64,000 nt of DNA from Megaustenia siamemsis (GCA_032433765.1 JAVIAB010000102.1:13948414-14012413), one strand, 5' to 3'; positions 49,345 through 63,452 are shown, counted from the first letter of the stretch. A program made the numbers and translations. The notes: generated from the sequence alone by a model not told the origin.

Positions 49345-52080
49345 CCAAGATATATAACCCCAAGATATACAACAACAAGATATACAACCCCAAGATATAC
49401 AACCCCAAATATACAACAACAAGATATACAACCCCAAATATACAACAACAAGATATACAACCCCAAGATATACAACCCCAAGATATACACCACCAAGATA
49501 TACAACCCCAAATATATAACAACAAGATATACAACCCCAAGATATACAACCCCAAGATATACAACAACAAGATATACAACAACAAGATATACAACCCCAA
49601 GATATACAACCCCAAGATATACAACAACAAGATAAACAACTATAAGATATACAACCCCAAGATATACAACAACAAGATATACAACCCCTAATATACAACA
49701 ACAAGATATACAACCCCAAGATATAAAACCACAAGATATACAACAACAAGATATACAACAACAAGATATACAACCCCAAGATATACAACCCCAAGATATA
49801 CAAAAACAAGATATACAACAACAAGATATACAACAACAAGATATACAACCCCAAGATATACAACCACAAGATATAAAACCACAAGATATACAACCCCAAA
49901 TATACAACAACAAGATATACAACCCCAAGATATACAACCCCAAGATATACAACAACAAGATATACAACCAAAAGATATACAACAACAAGATATACGACCC
50001 CAAGATATACAACAACAAGATATACAACCCCAAATATACAACAACAAGATATACAACCCCAAGATATACAACCCCAAGATATACAACAACAAGATATACA
50101 ACCACAAGATATACAACAACAAGATATTCAACCCCAAATATACAACAACAAGATATACAACCACAAGATATACAACAAGATATACAACCCCAAATATACA
50201 ACAACAAGATATACAACAACAAGATATACAACCACAAGATATACAACCCCAAGATATAGAAGCCCAAGATATACAACAACAAGATATACAACCCCAAATA
50301 TACAACAACAAGATATACAACCTCAAATATACAACAACAAGATATACAACCCCAAGATATACAACCAAAAAGATATACAACAACAAGATATACAACAACA
50401 AGATATACAACCCCAAGATATACAACCACAAGATAAACAACAACAAGATATACAACCACACAAGATATACAACCCCAAGATATACAACCACAAGATATAG
50501 AACCCCAAGGTATACAACAACAAGATATACAACAGCAAGATATAGAACCACAAGATATAGAACCCCAAGATATACAGCAACAAGATATACAACCACAAGA
50601 TATAGAACCACAAGATATACAACAACAAGATATACAACCACAAGATATACAACACAAGATATACAACAACAAGATATACAACAAGATATAAAACCACAAG
50701 ATATAAAACCACAAGATATAAAACCACAAGATATAAAACCACAAGAAATACAACCACAAGATACAAAAACCACAAGATGTACAACCACACGATATAAAAC
50801 CACAAGGTATAAAACCACAAGATATAAAACCACAAGAAATACGACCACAAGATACAAAAACCACAAGATGTACAAAAACACAATATAAAACCACAAGGTA
50901 TAAAACCACAAGATATAAAACCACAAGAAATACAACCACAAGATACAAAAACCACAAGATGTACAACCACACGATATAAAACCACAAAGAATTAAAACCA
51001 CAAGATATACAACCACAAGATATACAACCACAAGATATACAAGCACAAGATATACAACCACAAGATATAAAACCACAAGATATAAAACTACAAGATAAAA
51101 AACCACAAGATATAAAACTACAAGATATACAACAAGATATAAAACAACAAGATATACAACCACAAGATATACAACCACAAGATATAAAACTACAAGATAT
51201 AAAACCACAAGATATAAAACCACAAGATAAACAACCACAAGATATACAACCACAAGATATAAAACCACAAGATATACAACCACAAGATATACAACAAGAT
51301 ATAAAACCACAAGATATACAACCACAAGATATACAACCACAAGATATAAAACCACAAGATATAAAACCACAAGATATAAAACCACAAGATATACAACAAG
51401 ATATAAAACCACAAGATATAAAACCACAAGATATATAACAAGATATCAAACCACAAGATATAAAACCACAAGAAATAAAACCACAAAATATACAACAAGA
51501 TATAAAACCACAAGATAAACAACCACAAGATATACAACCACAAGATATAAAACTACAAGATATAAAACCACAAGATATAAAACCACAAGATATAAAACCA
51601 CTAGATAAACAACCACAAGATAAACAACCACAAGATATACAACAACAAGATATAAAACTACAAGATATAAAACCACAAGATATACAACCACAAGATATAA
51701 AACCACAAGATATAAAACAACAAGATATAAAACTACAAGATGTACAACCACAAGATATACAACCACAAGATATAAAACCACAAGATATAAAACCACAAGA
51801 TGTACAGCCACAAGATATACAACAAGATATAAAACCACAAGATGTACAACCACAAGATATACATCCACAAGATAAAAAACCACAACATAAAAAACCACAA
51901 GATAAAAAACCACAAGATATAAAAACACAAGATATAAAACCACAAGATAAACTACAAGATATAAAACCACAAGATATAAAACCACAAGATATAAAACCAC
52001 AAGATAAACTACAAGATATAAAACCACAAGATATAAAACTACAAGATATAAAACTACAAGATATAAAACTACAAGATATA
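49345..52080. repeat. 15 bp satellite, domain 1-2 (CAAGATATACAACCC/CAACA types)
   Basis: The unit CAAGATATACAACCA and relatives. From 49345 to about 50640 ACCCC and ACAAC endings dominate with many 12-14 base units. A roughly 90-100 bp higher-order unit (CCACAAGAAATACAACCACA, then ACAAAAACCACAAGATG) repeats three times at 50730-50990. From about 51000 ATAAAACCACAAG forms appear with occasional TATACAACAAGATATAAAAC deletions. Frames on the minus strand stay open for hundreds of codons. Confidence 0.93.
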
Positions 52081-55000
52081 AAACCACAAGATATAAAACC
52101 ACAAGATATAAAACTACAAGATGTGAAACTACATGATATAAAACCACAAGATATAAAACCACAAGATATAAAACCACAAGATATAAAACTACAAGATGTA
52201 AAACTACAAGATGTAAAACTACAAGATATAAAACTACAAGATATAAAGCCACAAGATATAAAACCACAAGATATAAAACCACAAGATATAAAACTACAAG
52301 ATGTGAAACTACATGATATAAAACTACAAGATATAAAACTACAAGATATAAAATTACAAGATGTAAAACTACTACAAGATGTAAAACTACAAGATATAAA
52401 ACCACAAGATATAAAACCACAAGATATAAAACTACAAGATGTGAAACTACATGATATAAAACCACAAGATATAAAACCACAAGATATAAAACCACAAGAT
52501 ATAAAACTACAAGATGTAAAACTACAAGATGTAAAACTACAAGATATAAAACTACAAGATATAAAGCCACAAGATATAAAACCACAAGATATAAAACTAC
52601 AAGATGTAAAACTAAAAGATATAAAACTACAAGATATAAAACTACAAGATATAAAACCACAAGATATAAAACCACAAGATATAAAACTACAAGATATAAA
52701 ACTACAAGATGTAAAACTACAAGATGTAAAACCACAAGATATAAAACTACAAGATGTAAACCTACAAGATGTAAAACCACAAGATATAAAGCTACAAGAT
52801 GTAAAACTACAAGATATAAAACTACAAGATATAAAACTACAAGATATAAAACTACAAGATGTAAAACTACAAGATATACAACCACAAGATATAAAACTAC
52901 AAGATATAAAACTACAAGATATAAAACTACAAGATGTAAAACTACAAGATATAAAACTACAAGATATAAAACCACAAGATATAAAACCACAAGATATACA
53001 ACTACAAGATATAAAACTACAAGATATAAAACCACAAGATATAAAACTACAAGATATAAAACTACAAGATGTAAAACTACAAGATATAAAACCACAAGAT
53101 ATAAAACTACAAGATGTAAAACTACAAGATATAAAACCACAAGATATAAAACTACAAGATATAAAACTACAAGATGTAAAACTACAAGATATACAACCAC
53201 AAGATATAAAACCACAAGATATAAAACCACAAGATGTACAACCACAAGATATAAAACTACAAGATGTAAAACTACAAGATATACAACCACAAGATATACA
53301 ACCACAAGATGTACAACCACAAGATATAAAACTACAAGATGTAAAACTACAAGATATAAAACCACAAGATATACAACCACAAGATATACAACCACAAGAT
53401 GTACAACCACAAGATATACAACTACAAGATGTACAACCACAAGATATACAACCACAAGATATAAAGCCACAAGATATAAAACCACAAGATGTACAACCAC
53501 GAGATGTACTACCACGAGATATAAAACCACAAGATATAAAACCACAAGATATAAAACTAAAAGATATAAAACTACAAGATATAAAACTACAAGATATAAA
53601 ACCACAAGATATAAAACCACAAGATATAAAACTACAAGATATAAAACTACAAGATGTAAAACTACAAGATGTAAAACCACAAGATATAAAACTACAAGAT
53701 GTAAACCTACAAGATGTAAAACCACAAGATATAAAACTACAAGATGTAAAACTACAAGATATAAAACTACAAGATATAAATTTACAAGATATAAAACTAC
53801 AAGTTATAAAACTACAAGATATAAAACTACAAGATGTAAAACCACAAGATATAAAACTACAAGATATAAAACTACAAGATATAAAACTACAAGATATAAA
53901 ACTACAAGATGTAAAACTACAAGATATAAAACTAAAAGATATAAAACTACAAGATATAAAACTACAAGATGTAAAACTACAAGATATAAAACTACAAGAT
54001 ATAAAACCACAAGATATAAAACTACAAGATATAAAACTACAAGATATAAAACCACAAGATATAAAACCACAAGATATAAAACCACTAGATAAACAACCAC
54101 AAGATAAACAACCACAAGATATACAACAACAAGATATAAAACTACAAGATATAAAACCACAAGATATACAACCACAAGATATAAAACCACAAGATATAAA
54201 ACAACAAGATATAAAACTACAAGATGTACAACCACAAGATATACAACCACAAGATATAAAACCACAAGATATAAAACCACAAGATGTACAGCCACAAGAT
54301 ATACAACAAGATATAAAACCACAAGATGTACAACCACAAAATATACATCCACAAGATAAAAAACCACAACATAAAAAACCACAAGATAAAAAACCACAAG
54401 ATATAAAAACACAAGATATAAAACCACAAGATAAACTACAAGATATAAAACCACAAGATATAAAACCACAAGATATAAAACCACAAGATAAACTACAAGA
54501 TATAAAACCACAAGATATAAAACTACAAGATATAAAACTACAAGATATAAAACTACAAGATATAAAACCACAAGATATAAAACCACAAGATATAAAACTA
54601 CAAGATGTGAAACTACATGATATAAAACCACAAGATATAAAACCACAAGATATAAAACCACAAGATATAAAACTACAAGATGTAAAACTACAAGATGTAA
54701 AACTACAAGATATAAAACTACAAGATATAAAGCCACAAGATATAAAACCACAAGATATAAAACCACAAGATATAAAACTACAAGATGTGAAACTACATGA
54801 TATAAAACTACAAGATATAAAACTACAAGATATAAAATTACAAGATGTAAAACTACTACAAGATGTAAAACTACAAGATATAAAACCACAAGATATAAAA
54901 CCACAAGATATAAAACTACAAGATGTGAAACTACATGATATAAAACCACAAGATATAAAACCACAAGATATAAAACCACAAGATATAAAACTACAAGATG

Positions 55001-58000
55001 TAAAACTACAAGATGTAAAACTACAAGATATAAAACTACAAGATATAAAGCCACAAGATATAAAACCACAAGATATAAAACTACAAGATGTAAAACTAAA
55101 AGATATAAAACTACAAGATATAAAACTACAAGATATAAAACCACAAGATATAAAACCACAAGATATAAAACTACAAGATATAAAACTACAAGATGTAAAA
55201 CTACAAGATGTAAAACCACAAGATATAAAACTACAAGATGTAAACCTACAAGATGTAAAACCACAAGATATAAAGCTACAAGATGTAAAACTACAAGATA
55301 TAAAACTACAAGATATAAAACTACAAGATATAAAACTACAAGATGTAAAACTACAAGATATACAACCACAAGATATAAAACTACAAGATATAAAACTACA
55401 AGATATAAAACTACAAGATGTAAAACTACAAGACATAAAACTACAAGATATAAAACCACAAGATATAAAACCACAAGATATACAACTACAAGATATAAAA
55501 CTACAAGATATAAAACCACAAGATATAAAACTACAAGATATAAAACTACAAGATGTAAAACTACAAGATATAAAACCACAAGATATAAAACTACAAGATG
55601 TAAAACTACAAGATATAAAACCACAAGATATAAAACTACAAGATATAAAACTACAAGATGTAAAACTACAAGATATACAACCACAAGATATAAAACCACA
55701 AGATATAAAACCACAAGATGTACAACCACAAGATATAAAACTACAAGATGTAAAACTACAAGATATACAACCACAAGATATACAACCACAAGATGTACAA
55801 CCACAAGATATAAAACTACAAGATGTAAAACTACAAGATATAAAACCACAAGATATACAACCACAAGATATACAACCACAAGATGTACAACCACAAGATA
55901 TACAACTACAAGATGTACAACCACAAGATATACAACCACAAGATATAAAGCCACAAGATATAAAACCACAAGATGTACAACCACGAGATGTACTACCACG
56001 AGATATAAAACCACAAGATATAAAACCACAAGATATAAAACTAAAAGATATAAAACTACAAGATATAAAACTACAAGATATAAAACCACAAGATATAAAA
56101 CCACAAGATATAAAACTACAAGATATAAAACTACAAGATGTAAAACTACAAGATGTAAAACCACAAGATATAAAACTACAAGATGTAAACCTACAAGATG
56201 TAAAACCACAAGATATAAAACTACAAGATGTAAAACTACAAGATATAAAACTACAAGATATAAATTTACAAGATATAAAACTACAAGTTATAAAACTACA
56301 AGATATAAAACTACAAGATGTAAAACCACAAGATATAAAACTACAAGATATAAAACTACAAGATATAAAACTACAAGATATAAAACTACAAGATGTAAAA
56401 CTACAAGATATAAAACTAAAAGATATAAAACTACAAGATATAAAACTACAAGATGTAAAACTACAAGATATAAAACTACAAGATATAAAACCACAAGATA
56501 TAAAACTACAAGATATAAAACTACAAGATATAAAACCACAAGATATAAAACCACAAGATATAAAACTACAAGATGTGAAACTACATGATATAAAACCACA
56601 AGATATAAAACCACAAGATATAAAACCACAAGATATAAAACTACAAGATGTAAAACTACAAGATGTAAAACTACAAGATATAAAACTACAAGATATAAAG
56701 CCACAAGATATAAAACCACAAGATATAAAACCACAAGATATAAAACTACAAGATGTGATGCTACATGATATAAAACTACAAGATATAAAACTACAAGATA
56801 TAAAATTACAAGATGTAAAACTACTACAAGATGTAAAACTACAAGATATAAAACCACAAGATATAAAACCACAAGATATAAAACTACAAGATGTGAAACT
56901 ACATGATATAAAACCACAAGATATAAAACCACAAGATATAAAACCACAAGATATAAAACTACAAGATGTAAAACTACAAGATGTAAAACTACAAGATATA
57001 AAACTACAAGATATAAAGCCACAAGATATAAAACCACAAGATATAAAACTACAAGATGTAAAACTAAAAGATATAAAACTACAAGATATAAAACTACAAG
57101 ATATAAAACCACAAGATATAAAACCACAAGATATAAAACTACAAGATATAAAACTACAAGATGTAAAACTACAAGATGTAAAACCACAAGATATAAAACT
57201 ACAAGATGTAAACCTACAAGATGTAAAACCACAAGATATAAAGCTACAAGATGTAAAACTACAAGATATAAAACTACAAGATATAAAACTACAAGATATA
57301 AAACTACAAGATGTAAAACTACAAGATATACAACCACAAGATATAAAACTACAAGATATAAAACTACAAGATATAAAACTACAAGATGTAAAACTACAAG
57401 ATATAAAACTACAAGATATAAAACCACAAGATATAAAACCACAAGATATACAACTACAAGATATAAAACTACAAGATATAAAACCACAAGATATAAAACT
57501 ACAAGATATAAAACTACAAGATGTAAAACTACAAGATATAAAACCACAAGATATAAAACTACAAGATGTAAAACTACAAGATATAAAACCACAAGATATA
57601 AAACTACAAGATATAAAACTACAAGATGTAAAACTACAAGATATACAACCACAAGATATAAAACCACAAGATATAAAACCACAAGATGTACAACCACAAG
57701 ATATAAAACTACAAGATGTAAAACTACAAGATATACAACCACAAGATATACAACCACAAGATGTACAACCACAAGATATAAAACTACAAGATGTAAAACT
57801 ACAAGATATAAAACCACAAGATATACAACCACAAGATATACAACCACAAGATGTACAACCACAAGATATACAACTACAAGATGTACAACCACAAGATATA
57901 CAACCACAAGATATAAAGCCACAAGATATAAAACCACAAGATGTACAACCACGAGATGTACTACCACGAGATATAAAACCACAAGATATAAAACCACAAG

Positions 58001-59510
58001 ATATAAAACTAAAAGATATAAAACTACAAGATATAAAACTACAAGATATAAAACCACAAGATATAAAACCACAAGATATAAAACTACAAGATATAAAACT
58101 ACAAGATGTAAAACTACAAGATGTAAAACCACAAGATATAAAACTACAAGATGTAAACCTACAAGATGTAAAACCACAAGATATAAAACTACAAGATGTA
58201 AAACTACAAGATATAAAACTACAAGATATAAATTTACAAGATATAAAACTACAAGTTATAAAACTACAAGATATAAAACTACAAGATGTAAAACCACAAG
58301 ATATAAAACTACAAGATATAAAACTACAAGATATAAAACTACAAGATATAAAACTACAAGATGTAAAACTACAAGATATAAAACTAAAAGATATAAAACT
58401 ACAAGATATAAAACTACAAGATGTAAAACTACAAGATATAAAACTACAAGATATAAAACCACAAGATATAAAACTACAAGATATAAAACTACAAGATATA
58501 AAACCACAAGATATAAAACTACAAGATATAAAACTACAAGATATAAAACCACAAGATATAAAACTACAAGATATAAAACTACAAGATGTAAAACTACAAG
58601 ATATAAAACCACAAGATATAAAACTACAAGATGTAAAACTACAAGATATAAAACCACAAGATATAAAGCTACAAGATATAAAACTACAAGATGTAAAACT
58701 ACAAGATATACAACCACAAGATATAAAACCACAAGATATAAAACCACAAGATGTACAACCACAAGATATAAAACTACAAGATGTAAAACTACAAGATATA
58801 CAACCACAAGATATACAACCACAAGATGTCCAACCACAAGATATAAAACTACAAGATGTAAAACTACAAGATATAAAACCACAAGATATACAACCACAAG
58901 ATATACAACCACAAGATGTACAACCACAAGATATACAACTACAAGATGTACAACCACAAGATTTACAACCACAAGATATACAACCACAAGATATAAAGCC
59001 ACAAGATATAAAACCACAAGATGTACAACCACGAGATGTACTACCACGAGATATAAAACCACAAGATGTACAACAACAAGATATAAAACCACAAGATATA
59101 CAACCACAAGATATACAACCATAAGATATAAAACTACAAGATATAAAACTACAAGATATAAAACTACAAGATATAAAACCACAAGATATAAAACCACAAG
59201 ATATAAAACTACAAGATGTGAAACTACATGATATAAAACCACAAGATATAAAACCACAAGATATAAAACCACAAGATATAAAACTACAAGATGTAAAACT
59301 ACAAGATGTAAAACTACAAGATATAAAACTACAAGATATAAAGCCACAAGATATAAAACCACAAGATATAAAACCACAAGATATAAAACTACAAGATGTG
59401 AAACTACATGATATAAAACTACAAGATATAAAACTACAAGATATAAAATTACAAGATGTAAAACTACTACAAGATGTAAAACCACAAGATATAAAACCAC
59501 AAGATATAAA
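52081..59510. repeat. 15 bp satellite, domain 3 with about 1.97 kb and 2.48 kb higher-order repeats
   Basis: Units CAAGATATAAAACTA, CAAGATATAAAACCA and CAAGATGTAAAACTA in long fixed orders. The rare marker ACATGATATAAAACCACAAG occurs at 52131, 54615, 56583 and 59226; CTAGATAAACAACCA occurs at 51601 and 54085. Thus X (about 530 bp) plus Y (about 1955 bp) is duplicated with period 2484, and Y alone again with period 1968. Each Y carries one 18-base unit (AAACTACTACAAGAT). The plus frame of 2333 codons (52123-59124) and the minus frame of 2040 codons are products of a stop-free 15-mer. Confidence 0.93.
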
Positions 59511-60580
59511 ACTACAAGATAAACTAAGATATAAACACTACAAGATATAAAACTACAAGATGAAAACTACATGTAAAACTATAAAAACACAAGATATAAA
59601 GCCACAAGATATAAAACCACAAGATATAAAACTACAAGATGTAAAACTACTACAAGATGATATAAAACCACAAGATATAAAACCACAAGATATAAAACTA
59701 CAAGATAAAACTACAAGATGTAAAACCACAAGATATAAAACTACAAGATATAAAGATACCACAAGATATAAACTACAAGATGTAAAACTACAAGATATAA
59801 AGATATAAAACTACAAGATATAAAACTACAAGATATAAAACTACAAGATATAAATATACCACAAGATATAAAACTACAAGATATAAAACTACAAGATATA
59901 AAACAAGATGTAAAACTACAAGATATAAAACTACAAGATATAAAACCACAAGATATAAAACCACAAGATATACAACTACAAGATGTATAAAACCACAAGA
60001 TATAAAACTACAAGATATAAACTACAAGATGTAAAACTACAAGATATAAAACACAAGATATAAAACTACAAGATGTAAAACTACAAGATGATATAAAACT
60101 ACAAGATATAAAACTACAAGATGTAAAACTACAAGATATACAACCACAAGATATAAAACACAAGATATAAAACCACAAGATATATAAAACTACAAGATGT
60201 AAAACTACAAGATATAAAACTACAAGATATAAAACAAGATACAAGATATAAAACCACAAGATATAAACTACAAGATACAAGATATAAAACTACAAGATAT
60301 AAAACACAAGATATAAAACAAGATATAAAACACAAGATATAAAACTAAAAGATATAAAACTACAAGATATAAACTACAAGATATAAAACCACAAGATATA
60401 AAACAAGATATAAAACTACAAGATATAAAACTACAAGATAAAACTACAAGACCACAAGATATAAAACTACAAGATATAAAACAAGATGCAAGATATAAAA
60501 CTACAAGATGTAAAACTACAAGATATAAAACTACAAGATATAAAAAGATATAAAACTACAAGATATAAAACTACAAGATA
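59511..60580. repeat. 15 bp satellite, degenerate indel-rich domain
   Basis: The same unit, but with many 1-6 base deletions and insertions (AAGATAAACTAAGATATAAA, ATATAAAGATATAAAACTAC) and few substitutions. Frames break every few units. Sharply different from the clean arrays on both sides. Confidence 0.9.
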
Positions 60581-61925
60581 TAAAACTACAAGATGTAAAA
60601 CCACAAGATATAAAACTACAAGATATAAAACTACAAGATATAAAACTACAAGATATAAAACTACAAGATGTAAAACTACAAGATATAAAACTAAAAGATA
60701 TAAAACTACAAGATATAAAACTACAAGATATAAAACTACAAGATATAAAACCACAAGATATAAAACTACAAGATATAAAACTACAAGATATAAAACCACA
60801 AGATATAAAACTACAAGATATAAAACTACAAGATGTAAAACTACAAGATATAAAACCACAAGATATAAAACTACAAGATGTAAAACTACAAGATATAAAA
60901 CCACAAGATATAAAGCTACAAGATATAAAACTACAAGATGTAAAACTACAAGATATACAACCACAAGATATAAAACCACAAGATATAAAACCACAAGATG
61001 TACAACCACAAGATATAAAACTACAAGATGTAAAACTACAAGATATACAACCACAAGATATACAACCACAAGATGTCCAACCACAAGATATAAAACTACA
61101 AGATGTAAAACTACAAGATATAAAACCACAAGATATACAACCACAAGATATACAACCACAAGATGTACAACCACAAGATATACAACTACAAGATGTACAA
61201 CCACAAGATATACAACCACAAGATATACAACCACAAGATATAAAGCCACAAGATATAAAACCACAAGATGTACAACCACGAGATGTACTACCACGAGATA
61301 TAAAACCACAAGATGTACAACAACAAGATATAAAACCACAAGATATACAACCACAAGATATACAACCATAAGATATAAAACCACAAGATATAAAACCACA
61401 AGATGTACAACCACAAGATATACAACAAGATATAAAACCACAAGATATAAAAACACAAGATATAAAACCACAAGATGTACAACCACAAGACATACAACCA
61501 TAAGATATAAAACCACAAGATATAAAACCACAAGATGTACAACCACAAGATATACAACAAGATATAAAACCACAAGATATAAAAACACAAGATATACAAC
61601 CACAAGATATACAACAAGATATAAAACCACAAGATATAAAGCCACAAGATATACAACCACAAGATATAAAACCACAAGATATAAAACCACAAGATATACA
61701 ACCACAAGATATAAAACCACAGGATATAAAACCACAAGATATAAAACCACAAGATATACAACCACAAGATATACAACCACAAGATGTACAACCACAAGAT
61801 ATACAACCACAAGATATAAAACCACAAGATATAAAACCACAAGATATACAACCACAAGATATACAACCACAGGATATAAAACCACAAGATATACAACCAC
61901 AAGATATACAACCACAAGATATAAA
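60581..61925. repeat. 15 bp satellite, terminal domain
   Basis: 60580-61365 closely repeats 58333-59118 (the rare GATGTCCAACCACAAG occurs at 58825 and 61072, offset 2247). From 61370 the order becomes CCACAAGATATACAACCACA-rich with a roughly 120 bp higher-order unit (61400-61620). It ends at a 33 bp array. Confidence 0.92.
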
Positions 61926-62285
61926 AGTCTTAGCTAAAGTAAAACAAAGTCCAGGAAAGTCTTAGCTAAAGTAAAGACAAAGTCCAGAAAAGTCTTAGCT
62001 AAAGTAAAGACAAAGTCCAGGAAAGTCTTAGCTAAAGTAAAGACAAAGTCCAGAAAAGTCTTAGCTAAAGTAAAGACAAAGTCCAGGAAAGTCTTAGCTA
62101 AAGTAAAGACAAAGTCCAGGAAAGTGTTAGCTAAAGTAAAGACAAAGTCCAGGAAAGTCTTAGCTAAAGTAAAGACAAAGTCCAGGAAAGTCTTAGCTAA
62201 AGTAAAGACAAAGTCCAGGAAAGTCTTAGCTAAAGTAAAGTCCAGGAAAGTCTTAGCTAAAGTAAAGACAAAGTCCAGGAAATCC
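61926..62285. repeat. Tandem array, 33 bp unit, about 11 copies
   Basis: GTCTTAGCTAAAGTAAAGAC followed by AAAGTCCAGGAAA recurs, with one 15-base-shortened copy near 62240. 11 codons per unit: LAKVKTKSRKV on plus, FTLAKTFLDFV on minus. Confidence 0.93.
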
Positions 62286-62345
62286 TCGATGATGAAATCT
62301 TGCATTGTCCATCAACCATGCCTCCCATTATTGTTCTTGCCAGCC
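62286..62345 (-). mobile_element. LINE-L C-terminal remnant
   Basis: The minus strand reads GHVKRHSGLARTIMGGMVDG, the GHV..S.GLA.TI..G.V.G motif common at the C-terminus of several LINE reverse transcriptases. Only about 20 residues remain; the neighbouring 23 bp array is built from its first part. Confidence 0.65.
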
Positions 62346-62670
62346 CGCTGTGTCTTTTGACGTGACCACGCTGTGTCTTTTGACGTGACCACGCTGTGTC
62401 TTTTGACGTGGCCACGCTGTGTCTTTTGACGTGACCACGCTGTGTCTTTTGACGTGACCACGCTGTGTCTTTTGACGTGACCACGCTGTGTCTTTTGACG
62501 TGGCCACGCTGTGTCTTTTGACGTGACCACGCTGTGTCTTTTGACGTGACCACGCTGTGTCTTTTGACGTGACCACGCTGTGTCTTTTGACGTGACCACG
62601 CTGTGTCTTTTGACGTGACCACGCTGTGTCTTTTGACGTGACCACGCTGTGTCTTTTGACGTGGCCATAG
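62345..62670. repeat. Tandem array, 23 bp unit, about 14 copies, from a LINE-L segment
   Basis: CCACGCTGTGTCTTTTGACG plus TGA recurs. On the minus strand one phase reads RGHVKRHS, the same residues that open the LINE-L remnant beside it. 23 is not a multiple of three, so all three frames appear in turn (SVVTSKDT, AWSRQKTQ). The last unit has GTGGCC. Confidence 0.92.
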
Positions 62671-62912
62671 TTGTTGTTGACGGGTTGCCGCGAGTTGATG
62701 CGGGCAGGTTGCCCTTTGACTCATATGGTGTGGCGAGTCGTAATGGTTTTCTTGACATTCCCGGCTCTTACTGGGGAGGTTGGAGTTCGTCTATCCCAGG
62801 CTGTGCTGGGAAATTACTAGTCCATCCCAGAGGTACTGCAATACTGGGTCCACTATATCAGTAACAGCGACCACTACAGGGAAACATGGCGATCCTAGCT
62901 TCTGTTAGCCAG

Positions 62913-63301
62913 TAGGGAATAATAGAACAAAGAAGTATGTGTTAGCACTCGGAAAAATTGACAGACAAACAACAACAGAAAAAAACGAAGAACAATATAT
63001 TGACCGAAGCGGGATCGAACCCGTACTCCCTTGCCACGAGAAGCCGAACGCTTGGCACACTGCCACGCAGCTAACTAAAAAATTAGCTATTGTAGCAGTG
63101 TCTTACACGAAGGCGTTCTCAATGACTATAGCATAGGGTAACGATCACAGACCGGAAATAAATTGTATATTTGTACTTTCCTATTAATGCAAGTATCTAA
63201 AATTTTTCAGAGTGCTAACACATACTTCTTTGTTCTATTATTCCCTATTATCGCCTCGGAAGTTCCCTATATAATAATATTTATTTATTATTATTTGTAT
63301 C
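62913..63301. mobile_element. Inverted-repeat element with a tRNA-like core, inserted in R5
   Basis: CTTCTGTTAGCCAG (14 bp) occurs at 62899-62912 and 63302-63315; the intact R5 at 19204-19217 has one copy. Inside, 62913-62950 and 63210-63247 are a perfect 38 bp inverted repeat beginning TAGGGAATAATAGAAC. TA lies at both outer ends, as for Tc1/mariner-type MITEs. An AT-rich 54-base tail (63248-63301) lies outside the right repeat, as for a retroposon. No transposase frame. Confidence 0.85.
63001..63074 (-). other. tRNA-like sequence (SINE head or tRNA pseudogene)
   Basis: On the minus strand: GTGGCAGTGTGCCAAGC (box A-like) and CGGGTTCGATCCCG (perfect box B with a closed T stem, plus-strand 63008-63021), in tRNA order. 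The spacing is long, suggesting a Ser/Leu-type variable arm. I could not close an acceptor stem, so I do not call a functional tRNA. Confidence 0.6.
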
Positions 63302-63452
63302 CTTCTGTTAGCCAGCCTGTTTTGACACAGATTGTTATCAGGGGAGACCACGAGGAGGTAGAACTGCTAGGTCTTAGTCAGCTGATGGTGCGCCGACCCT
63401 GCTATTGCGACCGCAGGTCGCAGGCACTTCTGCTCCCTCGACGTGGCCATAG

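Larger units (their letters stand above)
62671..63439 (-). mobile_element. R5 retroposon, split by an inverted-repeat element, 13 bp TSD
   Basis: GACGTGGCCATAG flanks it exactly at 62658-62670 and 63440-63452. It is oriented opposite to the copy at 19078, with the (CAA)n tail at its left edge (GTTGTTG on plus) and the TGCGACC hairpin near 63405-63421. Removing 62913-63301 and one TSD restores the order seen at 19078-19445. Confidence 0.87.

Noticed and set aside
52123..59124. 2333-codon open frame (QDIKLQDVKPQ-type repeats) as a giant repeat protein
   Set aside because: The 15 bp unit contains no stop in several frames on both strands, and frames of 2040 and 801 codons overlap it on the minus strand. 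There is no unique N- or C-terminal domain and no promoter evidence.
63001..63074. Functional tRNA gene
   Set aside because: Box A and box B are present, but no closed acceptor stem or clear anticodon stem could be found, and it lies inside a mobile insert.
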